Part shown: one piece after another, positions 43,702-54,185 of the stretch
Layout: every line of letters starts with the position of its first letter
Numbering within the stretch: position 1 is the first letter of the stretch
Source: Bacteroides sp.
Lineage (GTDB): Bacteria; Bacteroidota; Bacteroidia; Bacteroidales; Muribaculaceae
Length of the DNA stretch: 55,885 bases
Reading direction: 5' to 3'
Assembly (NCBI GenBank): GCA_014802265.1
Contig: JAAVCP010000024.1
Span: 1 to 55,885 of the forward strand
The notes under the pieces: generated by a model
The model's input: only the letters and a program-made list of their open reading frames with translations
The model's database searches: none
What the model was told of the DNA's origin: nothing
Position numbers and translations under genes: made by a program

Positions 43702-45940
43702 TTTCAATTACCTCCGGCGGATCCCAGTAAATGATGGCGCATCCGGTCGCGCCCTCCTGGCCCGGCTTACCCTCCGTTGGTTCGCGCTCCCAAATCTCCT
43801 CGTTCTCCCAGTGGCCGGGGCCGGGATGATTGGGATCCACGCCCCATCCGCCCTCGCTGTAGCCGCCGGGGTAGACGTATCCGTCATCATAGTACCAGTG
43901 TCCGCGAACGTACCAGCTCCCGGCGCTGCCGCCCTGGCCGCCCATGCCGCCGTCCCCGGAACCCGGCCTTGGGCCGTTTACGCCGGTGCGCCCGTACACG
44001 TCCCCGGTGGCCACATCCACATAACCGTTGGGGTACGTCTTGCCGTTGGCGCTGGAGTAGCGCCACAGGGTGGTAGGCCCATAAGTTTGCGGCACAACGA
44101 TCTGAATGACCTGGCCGGGGTTTACGTCGATGACGCCTTCCCAGACCGCGCCGCCGGCGCCAGGTGCGCCGTCCCTGCCCCAGCCGCCGTTGTCCGCCTG
44201 AGCGAAGAGGTATTCGCCCATATACTGATTTGTGTTGTTGTTCCACTGCCCGTCCCCGCCCCAGCCGCCGCTTACGCCATGCTCAACCAGCACAACGCGG
44301 ATTTGATACACGCCGGGGGGGACTATGAACTGGCCGGATTCCAGAAATTGCACCCGCTCCCGGAACAGGAACAGACCGTTGCCCCGGACAAAGGTGCTGG
44401 CGCAATTTTTCAGAACGCCGCCGGATATGGACAGCTCCTGTTTGATCCGGCGGGCGGATACAGCATTGCCCTCCGCCAGCCAGATGACGTCCACGTCCCC
44501 GATCTCGCTGGACGGGTCGCCGCGTCCAACGGTGTCCAGTTTGTTACCGCCATAAAAGGCCAGCAGCGCCCGGGCTCGTTCCAGCCGCTTCCCCTCCGGG
44601 ATAAACGGATTATCGATCTCTACGGTATTGCCGCAGGCCGGGGCGGTGCCATCAATGGTGTAGCCGTTTACGGTGATCGCCGCCACATCGCCGTTGGCGG
44701 ACATGGTGGGATATTTGTTGAGATTGCGCAGGGTGAGCTTGTTGCCCTCGTTCCACATCGGCTCAGCGGCGAGATAACCCGTGGTTTGATCCGCCCGGGG
44801 CCATGTCCCGGTGGCCATGCACACATAGCGCAGGATCTCACCGCAGGTCATTCCGGCGGCATCCTTCTCCGGGATGGTCACAGGCAAATCCGCATAGCCC
44901 GGATCCACGCGGACGCGGCGGGTAAAGTTCTCCCCCAACTGTCCCGCCAGGGCCTCCAGCCAGCCCTTCAGCGTGGTGGGGGACGGCCCTTTCGAAATGT
45001 ACATACGGTTGACCAGCAGGCCGATGATGTCCACCAGATCCCACCGCATGGTGAGGTCGTTGCTGCCGGTCATCCAGCCGCCGTTTGCCTGGTAGAATAC
45101 ACCCAGCTTTTTGTATTCCACCGTTCCGTCCGGCAGCTCCGGGCCCATGTACAGCTCGATACCCTGCCGATCCTCCAGCATGAGAAAAATGCCGTCCTTG
45201 GTGCGGGGATCAAACCGGCGATCCTGGTTGTCCATTTTGATGGAGGCGGTGCCGTATGGAAGGGTCACGCAGGACGGGTCTCCCTGCATCTTCACGCTGA
45301 GCCCCGATTTTTCGATTTCGCGGCCTGTCCAGATCTCATACACGCCGGGGACGATCTCCACCACCCGCATCCGCCGCCCGGGAAGGCTCCACCTGGTGAC
45401 GGTCACTCGGATGGCATCCGGATTATTTACCCGAAATCCGATAATGGAACAGTGTGATTTGGTGTTGCCCGTCACGGTCGTGGTGTGGTACGCCACGCCC
45501 TCGCTGAGCACTTCCACTGTGAAATCCGCCGCCACGCCGTCCTCCAGGCGGTCTGAAAACGCCACGGCGCAGGCTTGGAGGACGCCCACATTTTGAAAGT
45601 CGATCTGCGCCCACTGGGGAACGGGAAATACGCCGTCCTCCCCGGACAGCGCCGCCCCCACAAGTCCGGCCTCCCAGTCCCGTGTGGCGGCGTCCTCAGG
45701 GCGAAGGATATATGAGCCGTCTAAGGTCCAGCGGTTGGGCTCCATGCTGGCGTAGTGGGCATTGAGGGCAAAGATCTTGTCCCACACCTGCTCCGGCCTG
45801 GAGATCCCCGGCTCCTGTTCGCTTCCGGTGGCGTCGCCCTGCACCATATCGGGATCCTCAATGTCCACCACGGCCTGGACGTGCATCCGGCGTCCGTCCG
45901 CCACAATGGCTTCCTTGTAGGCGTCGCTGGACTCAATCAC
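43688..45940 (-). CDS. Tail tip protein, Gly-rich C-terminus (second copy)
   Basis: Identical to 4392-6644. Confidence 0.75.
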   Translation of the reverse strand: MIESSDAYKEAIVADGRRMHVQAVVDIEDPDMVQGDATGSEQEPGISRPEQVWDKIFALNAHYASMEPNRWTLDGSYILRPEDAATRDWEAGLVGAALSGEDGVFPVPQWAQIDFQNVGVLQACAVAFSDRLEDGVAADFTVEVLSEGVAYHTTTVTGNTKSHCSIIGFRVNNPDAIRVTVTRWSLPGRRMRVVEIVPGVYEIWTGREIEKSGLSVKMQGDPSCVTLPYGTASIKMDNQDRRFDPRTKDGIFLMLEDRQGIELYMGPELPDGTVEYKKLGVFYQANGGWMTGSNDLTMRWDLVDIIGLLVNRMYISKGPSPTTLKGWLEALAGQLGENFTRRVRVDPGYADLPVTIPEKDAAGMTCGEILRYVCMATGTWPRADQTTGYLAAEPMWNEGNKLTLRNLNKYPTMSANGDVAAITVNGYTIDGTAPACGNTVEIDNPFIPEGKRLERARALLAFYGGNKLDTVGRGDPSSEIGDVDVIWLAEGNAVSARRIKQELSISGGVLKNCASTFVRGNGLFLFRERVQFLESGQFIVPPGVYQIRVVLVEHGVSGGWGGDGQWNNNTNQYMGEYLFAQADNGGWGRDGAPGAGGAVWEGVIDVNPGQVIQIVVPQTYGPTTLWRYSSANGKTYPNGYVDVATGDVYGRTGVNGPRPGSGDGGMGGQGGSAGSWYVRGHWYYDDGYVYPGGYSEGGWGVDPNHPGPGHWENEEIWEREPTEGKPGQEGATGCAIIYWDPPEVIENVNT

Positions 45941-46346
45941 TGGGCTCCACCTCCCGCAGGGTCAGAGAGAATTCGCCCCACAAAGGAACGGGCGGATTAC
46001 CCTTTCCCCAAGCGAACTTGGGATAATTAAACTTCGTGACCCAGAACCGAGAGCGGATCAGAGTCCCGTCCGAATCCGGGGTGAGAAACGCGCAGGTGAT
46101 GGGCGTCCGCTTGCCCTTCTCACAGGCGGCAATGACCCGGTTTTTCATCTCCGTCTTGAAATAACCGTACTCGTAGCCCAGCACCCACACATTGCCCCGC
46201 AGCTCCCGCACCTGCCGCCCGGTGACCATTTCCACATCCTCGCTCAGCGGGGTGAGCTGGGCGGAATACCCGTCTTTACTGCTCTCCGGCAGAATCAGGT
46301 TGTCACCGTCCACGTCCAGGATGAGTTGTGTTAGGCCCATGAGCAT
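45933..46346 (-). CDS. Distal tail (Dit-like) candidate (second copy)
   Basis: Identical to 6637-7050. Confidence 0.6.
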   Translation of the reverse strand: MLMGLTQLILDVDGDNLILPESSKDGYSAQLTPLSEDVEMVTGRQVRELRGNVWVLGYEYGYFKTEMKNRVIAACEKGKRTPITCAFLTPDSDGTLIRSRFWVTKFNYPKFAWGKGNPPVPLWGEFSLTLREVEPSD

Positions 46347-46352
46347 AGGGGA

Positions 46353-49300
46353 TCACCTCTGTGGATTCAAGATCGGCGTGCCGTTGGCGTCGGCATACTT
46401 GACCATCGGGTCAAAGTAATAGGAGGCAAACGGAGTGCCGTCCGGGAACACAAGGTTTAAAGTCATCGGGGCGCTTCCGCCGCTCTGCGCGATATCGGCC
46501 AGAGCGTTGACCACGCCGGCGGAGATATTTTCCATCTGCCGTTCCAGCGCCCCGGACGAGGACGGCTCCTCCAGAGTGGAGGGCAGGTGCGTGGACATAG
46601 CGGTCAGCGCCGCCTGGGCCGCGTCCTCATAGGCTGCGGCCATGTTCTGCTTCTCCCGCTCGACACCCTCGATCAGGCCCTGGACATCGTAGCTTCCGAT
46701 CCTCGCGAATGCCTTTGAGGGAGAATTCTGCTCCGATTTCTCCTGATACCCGCCTTGGCCAACAGCCGCCAGCTGCTGATATGCGGCGCGAACCTCGCCC
46801 AGTTTGCTGAGCAAGCCGTCAATCAGGCCCTGGGCATCATTTTGGCCATCCTTATAGGTCTCCTCGTAGATGTCCATTTCCTTTGCCGCTTCATCCAAGT
46901 CCTCTTTGATCTGATCCAGATTGAGCTTAAATTCTTTCTCCATCTGTGCTACGGTGTCGGAGAAATTTTTCTTGCCCTCCTCCACCTTGGCGAGCTCCTC
47001 ATTTAGGGCCGCGACCTTCTCCGATCCGCCCTTTACAATGGCGTCCAGAATTTGGGCGGACTCCGCCGAACCGTCGGACAGCTTGGCGATTAGGCCCTCA
47101 TCCACGCCCAGCTCCATAGCCCGCTGGAGATTGGCGGCATAGGTGTCCATATAGTCCACCTGGCCCTGGAGGGTTGAAATCAGGTTATCAATAGAGGTCT
47201 TGGCCGTCCCATCCAGCTCATTGAATAAGCCCAACTGGCTGTCGATGCTCTTATACGCGGCCTCGTAACTCTCCTGATACGACGCCTGAAGCTCTTCCAT
47301 CCGGGCCGTGAGCTCGTCCACCATGGACGTCATAGCGGCGGTCTGCTCTTCCGCCGCCCGCTGCCCCTCGTTGTAAGCGTCGGTCGCGGCCTCCAGCTCG
47401 GCGATCTGGGCGGCGTTGTCCGCCTCGGCGGCGGTCAGCCTTTCGATGGTGGCCCGCAGCGATTCCGCCAGCTCCTCCTGCGTCTGCATCGGGATCCCGG
47501 CTGCCTCGTAGGCGGCGGCTATCCGCTCCATCATGTCGGCGTCATTGGCCTCCACCCCGGCCAGCTGCTCCCTGGCTGCCGTCAGACGGAGAGTGGTCTC
47601 ATCTTGCTTATCCTGGAGCTCGTTCAGGTACGCGACCTGGGCGTTATACTTTTCGTAGTTTGCCTCCCGCTCGAGCATGGCGTCGATGTCTTCGGTGGTC
47701 TTTTTCACACCGTCATCATAATTGATGATGGAGTCCGTCGCCTCGTCATAGGCCAGGGACAGCCCAGGGACCGCCTCGTTGAGCTCGTCTATTGTCTTTT
47801 TGATGCGGTCCTTCGTTGTGACGGACTTTTCCTCCGTCGACATCAGATCTCTCAGCCGATCCGCCAGCTTGGCCGCGGACGCCCGCTCCTCCTCCATGGA
47901 GGACATCAGGTCGTTGTAGGCGTCTTTAGCGTCCTGGAGGGACTGGTAGAAGCTATCCGTGGCCTCCTGGGCGGCGTCCGCGGCGGTCGCATAACTGTAA
48001 AACGCCGTTACCAACCCCGCCGCGGCCGTGGCCACCAGCAGCAGGGGGTGGGCGCTGATAAGATCCAGCGCCGCCTTCAGCGCGGTCGCTCCCACGGTCA
48101 CCGCGGTTATCCCGCCGGCCAAGACCCCAAACGCGACCGTGAGCCCGGTGATGGCGCTCACCACCCACGGGTTTGCCTCCACAAAATCCGTCGCCCAGCC
48201 AAAGGCGTTCGCGCCGATCTCGTACAGATTTTCCAGCGCCGGGTTTAGCTGGTCACCAATGGCAATGCGAAGGTTCTCCGCCGCGTTGGCCATGCGCTGC
48301 TGGGCGAACTCGGTCGTGTCCGCCATGATCTGGAAGTTCCGTTCCACAGCGCCGGAGCTGTTCGCCATAACGTCCAGCGTCCGATTGAATTCCTCCGCCC
48401 CGCTGTTGAGCAGCGACAGGGCCGCTTGTCCTGCCGTGGAGCTGCTCCACAGGTTGGAGAACGCGGTGGCGTCGCCGTCCACGCTGTCTGCCAAAATCCG
48501 CATGACCGCGCCCAGGTTTGTCCCGCCGTCCGAGAGCTCAGCAAAGCTCTTGCCCGTCTGCTCCTTGAGCACATCCGCCACCGTGGAGCCGTCCTTGGCC
48601 AGCTCGGTGAGCATGGCCGACAGGTTGGTGGTGGCAATTCGGGTGTTGGTGCCGTTCTTGGTGAGCAGGGCGTAAGCCGTGTTCAGATTCTCCAGGCTCA
48701 CGTTATAAGCCGCGGCCACCGGGATGATCCGGCCCATGTTCTGGGCCAGCTCGCCCACAGAGGTCTTGCCTTCATCCTGGGTCTTGACCAGCATGGAGGC
48801 CACCCGCTCGGCTTCGGAGCCCTCCAGCTTGTAGGCGTTGAGCGCGGTGGTCAGCACGTCCACAGCGGTGGCGGAATCGGTGAAGCCCGCCACAGAGGTC
48901 TTGGTGGCCGTGGATACAAAGCTGATCACATCAGCTGCGTCCACGCCCGCAGACCGGGCCTGATAGGCCGCCTCGGCCAGAGAGCCCACCGCCACGCCGG
49001 TCTCGTTGGAGAGCTCCACCAGCTGGGCCTTGATGTCCGCCATGGGGTAAACGCTGGTGTCCACCAGAGTGGAGAGCTTGGCCAGGGCGGTTTCAAACTT
49101 AGCCGCCGATCCGGCGCACGCTAACAGCTCGTCCGAAATTTCCTTGACCGTCTTGGCCACGCCGGCAGCGGCCAGGGCGGCGGCCAGCTGCTCAATGCCG
49201 GCCTTGGACTGTTCGTTACCCGCAGAAAATTCCTCCGCGCTGCTCCCTGCTTCCTTGACCGTTTTCCCGAACTGGTCGATGGAGGTAGCGCAGCCGTCCG

Positions 49301-50012
49301 CGCTTACGGCAGCCTCCCTGAGATACTGATCATTTTGCGCAATCTTATCCGACAGACCGTTGAGTTCGATCTTTGCGCTGTTCAGCTGCTTTTCCCAGTT
49401 GTTTGCCCCTCGCGTGGCGGCGTCCAGGTACGCACCATTTTTTTCAAGTTCAGCGCCTAGGTTCTTATTTTCCTGGAGAAGCTCCCCAACCCGGCGCGCG
49501 GTACCATTCGTAGATGTCTCTAATCGTTCCAGTTCAGCACGCGCCTTGGCAATGGAGGCTTCCAGCTTTTCCTGCTCGGATGATGTATCCCCGGATTTCC
49601 GCTTTAACGCCTCCAGGGCGCTTTCGCTCTTTTTAAGCTCATCAGCATATTTGGCCCACTGCTCCCCAGCCTTTTTCGAAGCTTCGTCAAAAGCACTAAT
49701 GGCCTGGTCGCTGGCCTCTATCTTCGATTTGAGGTCAGCCTGTTTTTCGGCGTATGCCGCTACAGCGTTCCGGGCGTTGAGCAGTGCGGTCTCCAGATCA
49801 GCGACCTTCTCCTGCTGCTTGTCGTACACAGCGCCCAGCGCTGTACCCTTGGCCGTCAGGGCGTCCATACTGTTGGCGTTGTTCCGGAACTCACTTTCCA
49901 CCAACGTCAGGTTGGATTTCAGCGCGGACAGCTCGGAGTTACAGGAGGCAACCGCCTGTTTATATTGAGCCTCGCCCTCAATGGCGAGCCTGGTCGATAT
50001 GGTTCTTGCCAC
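46353..50012 (-). CDS. Tape measure protein (second copy)
   Basis: Identical to 7057-10716. Confidence 0.95.
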   Translation of the reverse strand: MARTISTRLAIEGEAQYKQAVASCNSELSALKSNLTLVESEFRNNANSMDALTAKGTALGAVYDKQQEKVADLETALLNARNAVAAYAEKQADLKSKIEASDQAISAFDEASKKAGEQWAKYADELKKSESALEALKRKSGDTSSEQEKLEASIAKARAELERLETSTNGTARRVGELLQENKNLGAELEKNGAYLDAATRGANNWEKQLNSAKIELNGLSDKIAQNDQYLREAAVSADGCATSIDQFGKTVKEAGSSAEEFSAGNEQSKAGIEQLAAALAAAGVAKTVKEISDELLACAGSAAKFETALAKLSTLVDTSVYPMADIKAQLVELSNETGVAVGSLAEAAYQARSAGVDAADVISFVSTATKTSVAGFTDSATAVDVLTTALNAYKLEGSEAERVASMLVKTQDEGKTSVGELAQNMGRIIPVAAAYNVSLENLNTAYALLTKNGTNTRIATTNLSAMLTELAKDGSTVADVLKEQTGKSFAELSDGGTNLGAVMRILADSVDGDATAFSNLWSSSTAGQAALSLLNSGAEEFNRTLDVMANSSGAVERNFQIMADTTEFAQQRMANAAENLRIAIGDQLNPALENLYEIGANAFGWATDFVEANPWVVSAITGLTVAFGVLAGGITAVTVGATALKAALDLISAHPLLLVATAAAGLVTAFYSYATAADAAQEATDSFYQSLQDAKDAYNDLMSSMEEERASAAKLADRLRDLMSTEEKSVTTKDRIKKTIDELNEAVPGLSLAYDEATDSIINYDDGVKKTTEDIDAMLEREANYEKYNAQVAYLNELQDKQDETTLRLTAAREQLAGVEANDADMMERIAAAYEAAGIPMQTQEELAESLRATIERLTAAEADNAAQIAELEAATDAYNEGQRAAEEQTAAMTSMVDELTARMEELQASYQESYEAAYKSIDSQLGLFNELDGTAKTSIDNLISTLQGQVDYMDTYAANLQRAMELGVDEGLIAKLSDGSAESAQILDAIVKGGSEKVAALNEELAKVEEGKKNFSDTVAQMEKEFKLNLDQIKEDLDEAAKEMDIYEETYKDGQNDAQGLIDGLLSKLGEVRAAYQQLAAVGQGGYQEKSEQNSPSKAFARIGSYDVQGLIEGVEREKQNMAAAYEDAAQAALTAMSTHLPSTLEEPSSSGALERQMENISAGVVNALADIAQSGGSAPMTLNLVFPDGTPFASYYFDPMVKYADANGTPILNPQR

Positions 50013-50036
50013 AGCCGGCACCTCCTATCCCTGGGA

Positions 50037-50572
50037 TTAATCGTCCTCCGTTTTCCGCTTCACGCCATGAGCCCTCAGATAGAGCTCCCAAAGGTCGTCC
50101 ACTTCCCCCGGGCAGGAGAGGAGGACGTCCCTTTTGGAAAGCCCGTTGGCCGTCCCCATCCGGATGTAATGGGCGCGGGTCACCGCGTTTTTTTTTGCGC
50201 GTTCAGCTCCGCCAGACCAAGATCCACTTCGTCGTTCTCCGGCTTGACCTCCCGGCCATACCCCAGGGATATGGCGGCGGGGATAGCCAGCTTCAGCGCG
50301 ATCACATCGCTGGGCGACATACTGGCCATGATCTCGTCCGCGCTCACGATGGGCTCCGCATCATAGCCCAGGCTACGCCGAGCCAGTTCCCCCTGCTCCG
50401 CCAGGATGGCCGCGGCGCGGCAGGCGGCGGATACGCCGTCCCGTCCACTGGACTGGATCGCGTCCACCAGCCCCTGCACGCTGCCGAACTGCTCATCCAG
50501 CTGGAACATGGCTTCCACAGTGTAAGATAGGTAGCACGTCCGGCCCGCCAGATCAAATTTGACGGTTCTCAT
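50037..50572 (-). CDS. Tail chaperone frameshift product (second copy)
   Basis: Identical to 10741-11276; A9 slippery run at 50188-50196 is unchanged, arguing against a random homopolymer sequencing error within this assembly. Confidence 0.85.
50180..50572 (-). CDS. Tail chaperone unshifted product (second copy)
   Basis: Identical to 10884-11276. Confidence 0.88.
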   Translation of the reverse strand: MRTVKFDLAGRTCYLSYTVEAMFQLDEQFGSVQGLVDAIQSSGRDGVSAACRAAAILAEQGELARRSLGYDAEPIVSADEIMASMSPSDVIALKLAIPAAISLGYGREVKPENDEVDLGLAELNAQKKTR

Positions 50573-50573
50573 A

Positions 50574-51173
50574 TCAGCCAGCCGCCTCGGCGGCGCTATC
50601 CTCAGCCGGAGGGTTAGCCCCCTGCCTGAACTGTGCCTTGAGCCACTCCAGGGCCTCGGCCTCTGTCTCCGCCTCGTAGGTGTCCCGCCACCCACCGGTC
50701 TCGCAGGCATACACGGTGAAGGTGGTGGCGGTGGTGCCAAAGGTGATAGAGCTCCCTTTGGTCTGTGCGGTGTCGTTTCCCAGCGCCGCCTTCACCAGGG
50801 GGTAGAAACAGGCTTTGTACAGCGTACTCTTGTTCCGCATCAACTTTTTCAGGTAGCCGAAACCACCTTTGGGGGGATCGTCCCCCACCGCATAATGAAC
50901 GACCCCGTCCTCTACCGTGGCTCCATATACCACGGCGGCAATCTCGTCCTTCATGTCGTCGGTCTCCATCGAGATGGATCCGCTGGCAAATTCGGCCACG
51001 CTCTCCGCCAGAACGTCGTCCGCGAACAGTTCGCCGGACGCCAACGTGACGGACAGATCCGCCTTTACCAGACGACCGATCCGCACCGGCTCGCCCGAGT
51101 AGACGGGGCGCTTTCCATCCGGCTCATCTGCCACAGGGCAGAAATAGGGAAATTTGGCTCCAAAACTAGCCAT
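50574..51173 (-). CDS. Major tail protein (second copy)
   Basis: Identical to 11278-11877. Confidence 0.9.
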   Translation of the reverse strand: MASFGAKFPYFCPVADEPDGKRPVYSGEPVRIGRLVKADLSVTLASGELFADDVLAESVAEFASGSISMETDDMKDEIAAVVYGATVEDGVVHYAVGDDPPKGGFGYLKKLMRNKSTLYKACFYPLVKAALGNDTAQTKGSSITFGTTATTFTVYACETGGWRDTYEAETEAEALEWLKAQFRQGANPPAEDSAAEAAG

Positions 51174-51193
51174 ATGTCATCCTCCTTTAAAAT

Positions 51194-51628
51194 TTACAGG
51201 TTTTTGCTGTCTAGGTAGGCGTTGTAGACCTTCTCTCCGGCCTCCACCGCCTGTTCTTCACTTTTCGCGGTCGCGGTGCTTATGGCAGGGCGGGCAGCGA
51301 TCCCACGCGCTGGAGCCCCATACTCGTTGATGAAGGCGATCTCCGCGTTGCGGACACTCTTGCCGCCCCGCTTTCGGGTTCCCTGGGGATAGATATAAAT
51401 AGCGCCCCCATCGGGAAGCTTTTTGACGTCGCCCTTCTTGACGGAGTTGGCGGAAATGCCCATAGAGTACGGCCCACTCCAGCGGTTTTCGATTTCTGAC
51501 CTCTGGGCCGGTACGACCACGTCAGCCTCGGCATTGAGAATCCCCTCGACCACACTGTCCGGGAGCTCAGCCAGTGCCGCCAGGTCGTCGATCAGAGCAT
51601 CTAACCCGTTCACTTCCATCCGTGCCAT
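51194..51628 (-). CDS. gp10-like neck protein (second copy)
   Basis: Identical to 11898-12332. Confidence 0.85.
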   Translation of the reverse strand: MARMEVNGLDALIDDLAALAELPDSVVEGILNAEADVVVPAQRSEIENRWSGPYSMGISANSVKKGDVKKLPDGGAIYIYPQGTRKRGGKSVRNAEIAFINEYGAPARGIAARPAISTATAKSEEQAVEAGEKVYNAYLDSKNL

Positions 51629-51978
51629 CACTCATCATCCTCAATGGGCTGCGCAGTCTCGCACTCAAAGACAAAGTGCTGACCGTCCTGGTCGGTGGCG
51701 TCCGTAACCTGCGGCCACGTAAAACCGGCGGCAAACAGCGCCCGCTTGGTGTCCCGTATTTGTCGGAAACAGTCCTGATTCAGCGGCGCGAACAGGTGAA
51801 TGTGTACCAGACAGCGCTCGCACCCAGGTTCATTGTCCCCGAAGGCAGCCCCGAAGGAATCACAGGCGAACGTGTAGTACCGGAGCGGGTGGCCTTTGGC
51901 CGCCGCGTCCAGCACAGACTTCTCTACCGGGTCTCCGAACACGTCCAGCGCCGCCTTGACCCGCGCTTCTACAATCAT
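51628..51978 (-). CDS. Tail terminator/neck candidate (second copy)
   Basis: Identical to 12332-12682. Confidence 0.65.
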   Translation of the reverse strand: MIVEARVKAALDVFGDPVEKSVLDAAAKGHPLRYYTFACDSFGAAFGDNEPGCERCLVHIHLFAPLNQDCFRQIRDTKRALFAAGFTWPQVTDATDQDGQHFVFECETAQPIEDDE

Positions 51979-52349
51979 CGTGCCGCCTCCCTCCTGCCCA
52001 CCTTGACCTCCAGCCATTGGTGGCGATCCTCCACGTCATTGATACTGATGATTTCCCAGGGCTCCGGGTCGCCCACTTTGTAGATCAGCTGGTCGACCTT
52101 GATTTTCGAAGAGTACCGCATGGTCAGCGTGGCCGACGCCTTCAGCTGGAGCTGCTTGGCGGAGAAAACCTCGGATCCATAGGCGTTTACCCATTTGCAG
52201 TGATACATGATCTCTCGGCCCTGGGCGTCATACCCAATGACGCCGGATTCCTCCTCCGCAGAGGCAACGCCGTTTTCGTTCACAGTCTTGCTGACGCTGT
52301 GAATGTAGATTCGGGTGCGCAGCTCCCCAGCACGTGCTTGTCTAGCCAA
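51975..52349 (-). CDS. Head closure protein (second copy)
   Basis: Identical to 12679-13053. Confidence 0.85.
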   Translation of the reverse strand: MARQARAGELRTRIYIHSVSKTVNENGVASAEEESGVIGYDAQGREIMYHCKWVNAYGSEVFSAKQLQLKASATLTMRYSSKIKVDQLIYKVGDPEPWEIISINDVEDRHQWLEVKVGRREAAR

Positions 52350-52662
52350 GGGCGCCGCCTCCCTCCGTCAGCTTCAACTGGTTCAGATACTGCCGAAACA
52401 TGGGGTTTTCCGCCACTCCTGTGGCCACAACGGTAGTGTCCCGCTGATCCCAGGCGTTGACCACCATGTAGTTGATACACAAGTCGTACAGGGCCGCCCG
52501 GGTTGTGCCCGATTCGGGCACACTTACCCCGGCGTTCTCCATGTACGCCACCGCCGCCTCGTACATCACCGGGATCAGCGCCTGCACCTCCGGGTCGTCC
52601 GCCAGCTCTGTGAGTTTGCAATAGGCAAGCAGGGAAGCCCTGCGCTCCTCACTCAGCGCCAT
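52342..52662 (-). CDS. gp6-like connector (second copy)
   Basis: Identical to 13046-13366. Confidence 0.85.
   Translation of the reverse strand: MALSEERRASLLAYCKLTELADDPEVQALIPVMYEAAVAYMENAGVSVPESGTTRAALYDLCINYMVVNAWDQRDTTVVATGVAENPMFRQYLNQLKLTEGGGALG
52505..52521. repeat. Dispersed 17-bp palindrome, site 2 (second copy)
   Basis: Same site as 13209-13225. Confidence 0.85.
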
Positions 52663-52969
52663 CGTCCTGCTCCGTCAGCTTCATCGGCTCAAGAAACTTG
52701 TCCATCATCCAGCCGAACAGCCGCCCGGTGAACACCTGCCGCCAACCGTTTTCAGCGGGGCGGGTATTCCCGAGCACGCCCACGCCACAGGGCAGCACGG
52801 CCACAACAGATGCGTCTTTGCTGGGTTCCGCCCGCAGGCGCAGGCCGTTCGCTGCCGTCACGGCGTAATCAATAAACTCGGTCTCCTCCGCCTGGATGTC
52901 ATGGGAGGCTTCCTGGAGGGCCTGGGCGGCCTCATCGGCCGCCGCATCGGGTTTCCGTGTCGTCGGCAT
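52649..52969 (-). CDS. SH3b-domain protein (second copy)
   Basis: Identical to 13353-13673. Confidence 0.7.
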   Translation of the reverse strand: MPTTRKPDAAADEAAQALQEASHDIQAEETEFIDYAVTAANGLRLRAEPSKDASVVAVLPCGVGVLGNTRPAENGWRQVFTGRLFGWMMDKFLEPMKLTEQDDGAE

Positions 52970-52982
52970 TGCCAGTACCTCC

Positions 52983-54185
52983 TTAGCCCGCGGCTTCGCC
53001 GCTGCCGGCCACACTGCCGGCGGCGATGTAGCCATTGATAAAAGCCCCGTCGTCCCACAGGGTACAATCGTCTCTCAGATCGCCGCGCCAGAGGGTCATA
53101 TCCTGCGCCGCGGCATTGAAATCGCCGATAGTGGCCTGGTCAAATACCTTAATGGTGAACATCCGGCGATCCCAATACGCCACGCCCTCCTTCAGGTCGC
53201 CCAGGATCATGGGGATCTTGCCGTCCGCTGTGGGGATGGTGTCGTTATCGTAGGTCTTGACGGGCAGCGTGTGGGGGCCTACGCACAGCCGCAGCTGCTG
53301 GGGATCGGCGGGGTTGGGGGTGAGCAGATACCGCCCGTTGCTGTCCTTGAGCGTGCCCAGCCACAGCAGGCCGTCGTCGTTGGTGATCAGCTTGCTGGTG
53401 GAGCGGAACGCAGAGCCCAGTTTCACCCAGGCAGCAAGGATGCCGTCCAGGTTCTTCAGATCCTGGGGGTCCTTCTTGCCGATGACCGCCAAGATCTCCT
53501 TGTTGCCGGTGACACGGGCCTCGTCGCCCAGCCACTCCACAGCGACAGCGGCGATATTGTTGTCGCTGTCCTCCAGCAGTTCGTTCGTCACCGGAAGATA
53601 GCCGCCCCGCTTCTTGATGTCGTACTCCAGCACCGCGAACTGGGGCGTGGCCGTCTTGCCGAATTTGGCCGCCTCCGCCACCGTGGCGAACCCCTGGTGC
53701 TGGCCCCGCTTTTTGATGGTGCGCTTGCCCCTCTTGGTGGTCACATGGATGACCTGCACCTCGTCCATCAGGCTCTCTTTGCTCTCGCGGAACTGGATGA
53801 TCTTGGTGGAAATATCCTCAGGAACGGTGTAGCCGCCGTCGGGATCCACGCCCTCCGACATAAAGTCGCCGGCCGCCTTGGTCTTGGGGAAGCCCGCTCG
53901 GGCCGCCGCCGCGAAGGACTTGACCGCGGCGTCATAGCTCTTGACCTCAGGCCCCTGCTCCGCATGGGGGACGCCGCCCGCCGAGGGATCCTGGGAGCCA
54001 AAACGCTCCCACTCCTCCAGCAGCTTCTCCACCTTGTCGATCTGGTCATTGAACTCCTTGATCTTGGCCATCCCGGCCTCATGATCCTCCATGCGGTTCT
54101 CCGCCAGGGCAGACTCCGCCACCTTCAGAGCCTCCACCCGGTCAGCCTTTAGCTGATACAGAGTCTGCTTATTGATTTGTGCCAT
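52983..54185 (-). CDS. Major capsid protein (second copy)
   Basis: Identical to 13687-14889. Confidence 0.95.
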   Translation of the reverse strand: MAQINKQTLYQLKADRVEALKVAESALAENRMEDHEAGMAKIKEFNDQIDKVEKLLEEWERFGSQDPSAGGVPHAEQGPEVKSYDAAVKSFAAAARAGFPKTKAAGDFMSEGVDPDGGYTVPEDISTKIIQFRESKESLMDEVQVIHVTTKRGKRTIKKRGQHQGFATVAEAAKFGKTATPQFAVLEYDIKKRGGYLPVTNELLEDSDNNIAAVAVEWLGDEARVTGNKEILAVIGKKDPQDLKNLDGILAAWVKLGSAFRSTSKLITNDDGLLWLGTLKDSNGRYLLTPNPADPQQLRLCVGPHTLPVKTYDNDTIPTADGKIPMILGDLKEGVAYWDRRMFTIKVFDQATIGDFNAAAQDMTLWRGDLRDDCTLWDDGAFINGYIAAGSVAGSGEAAG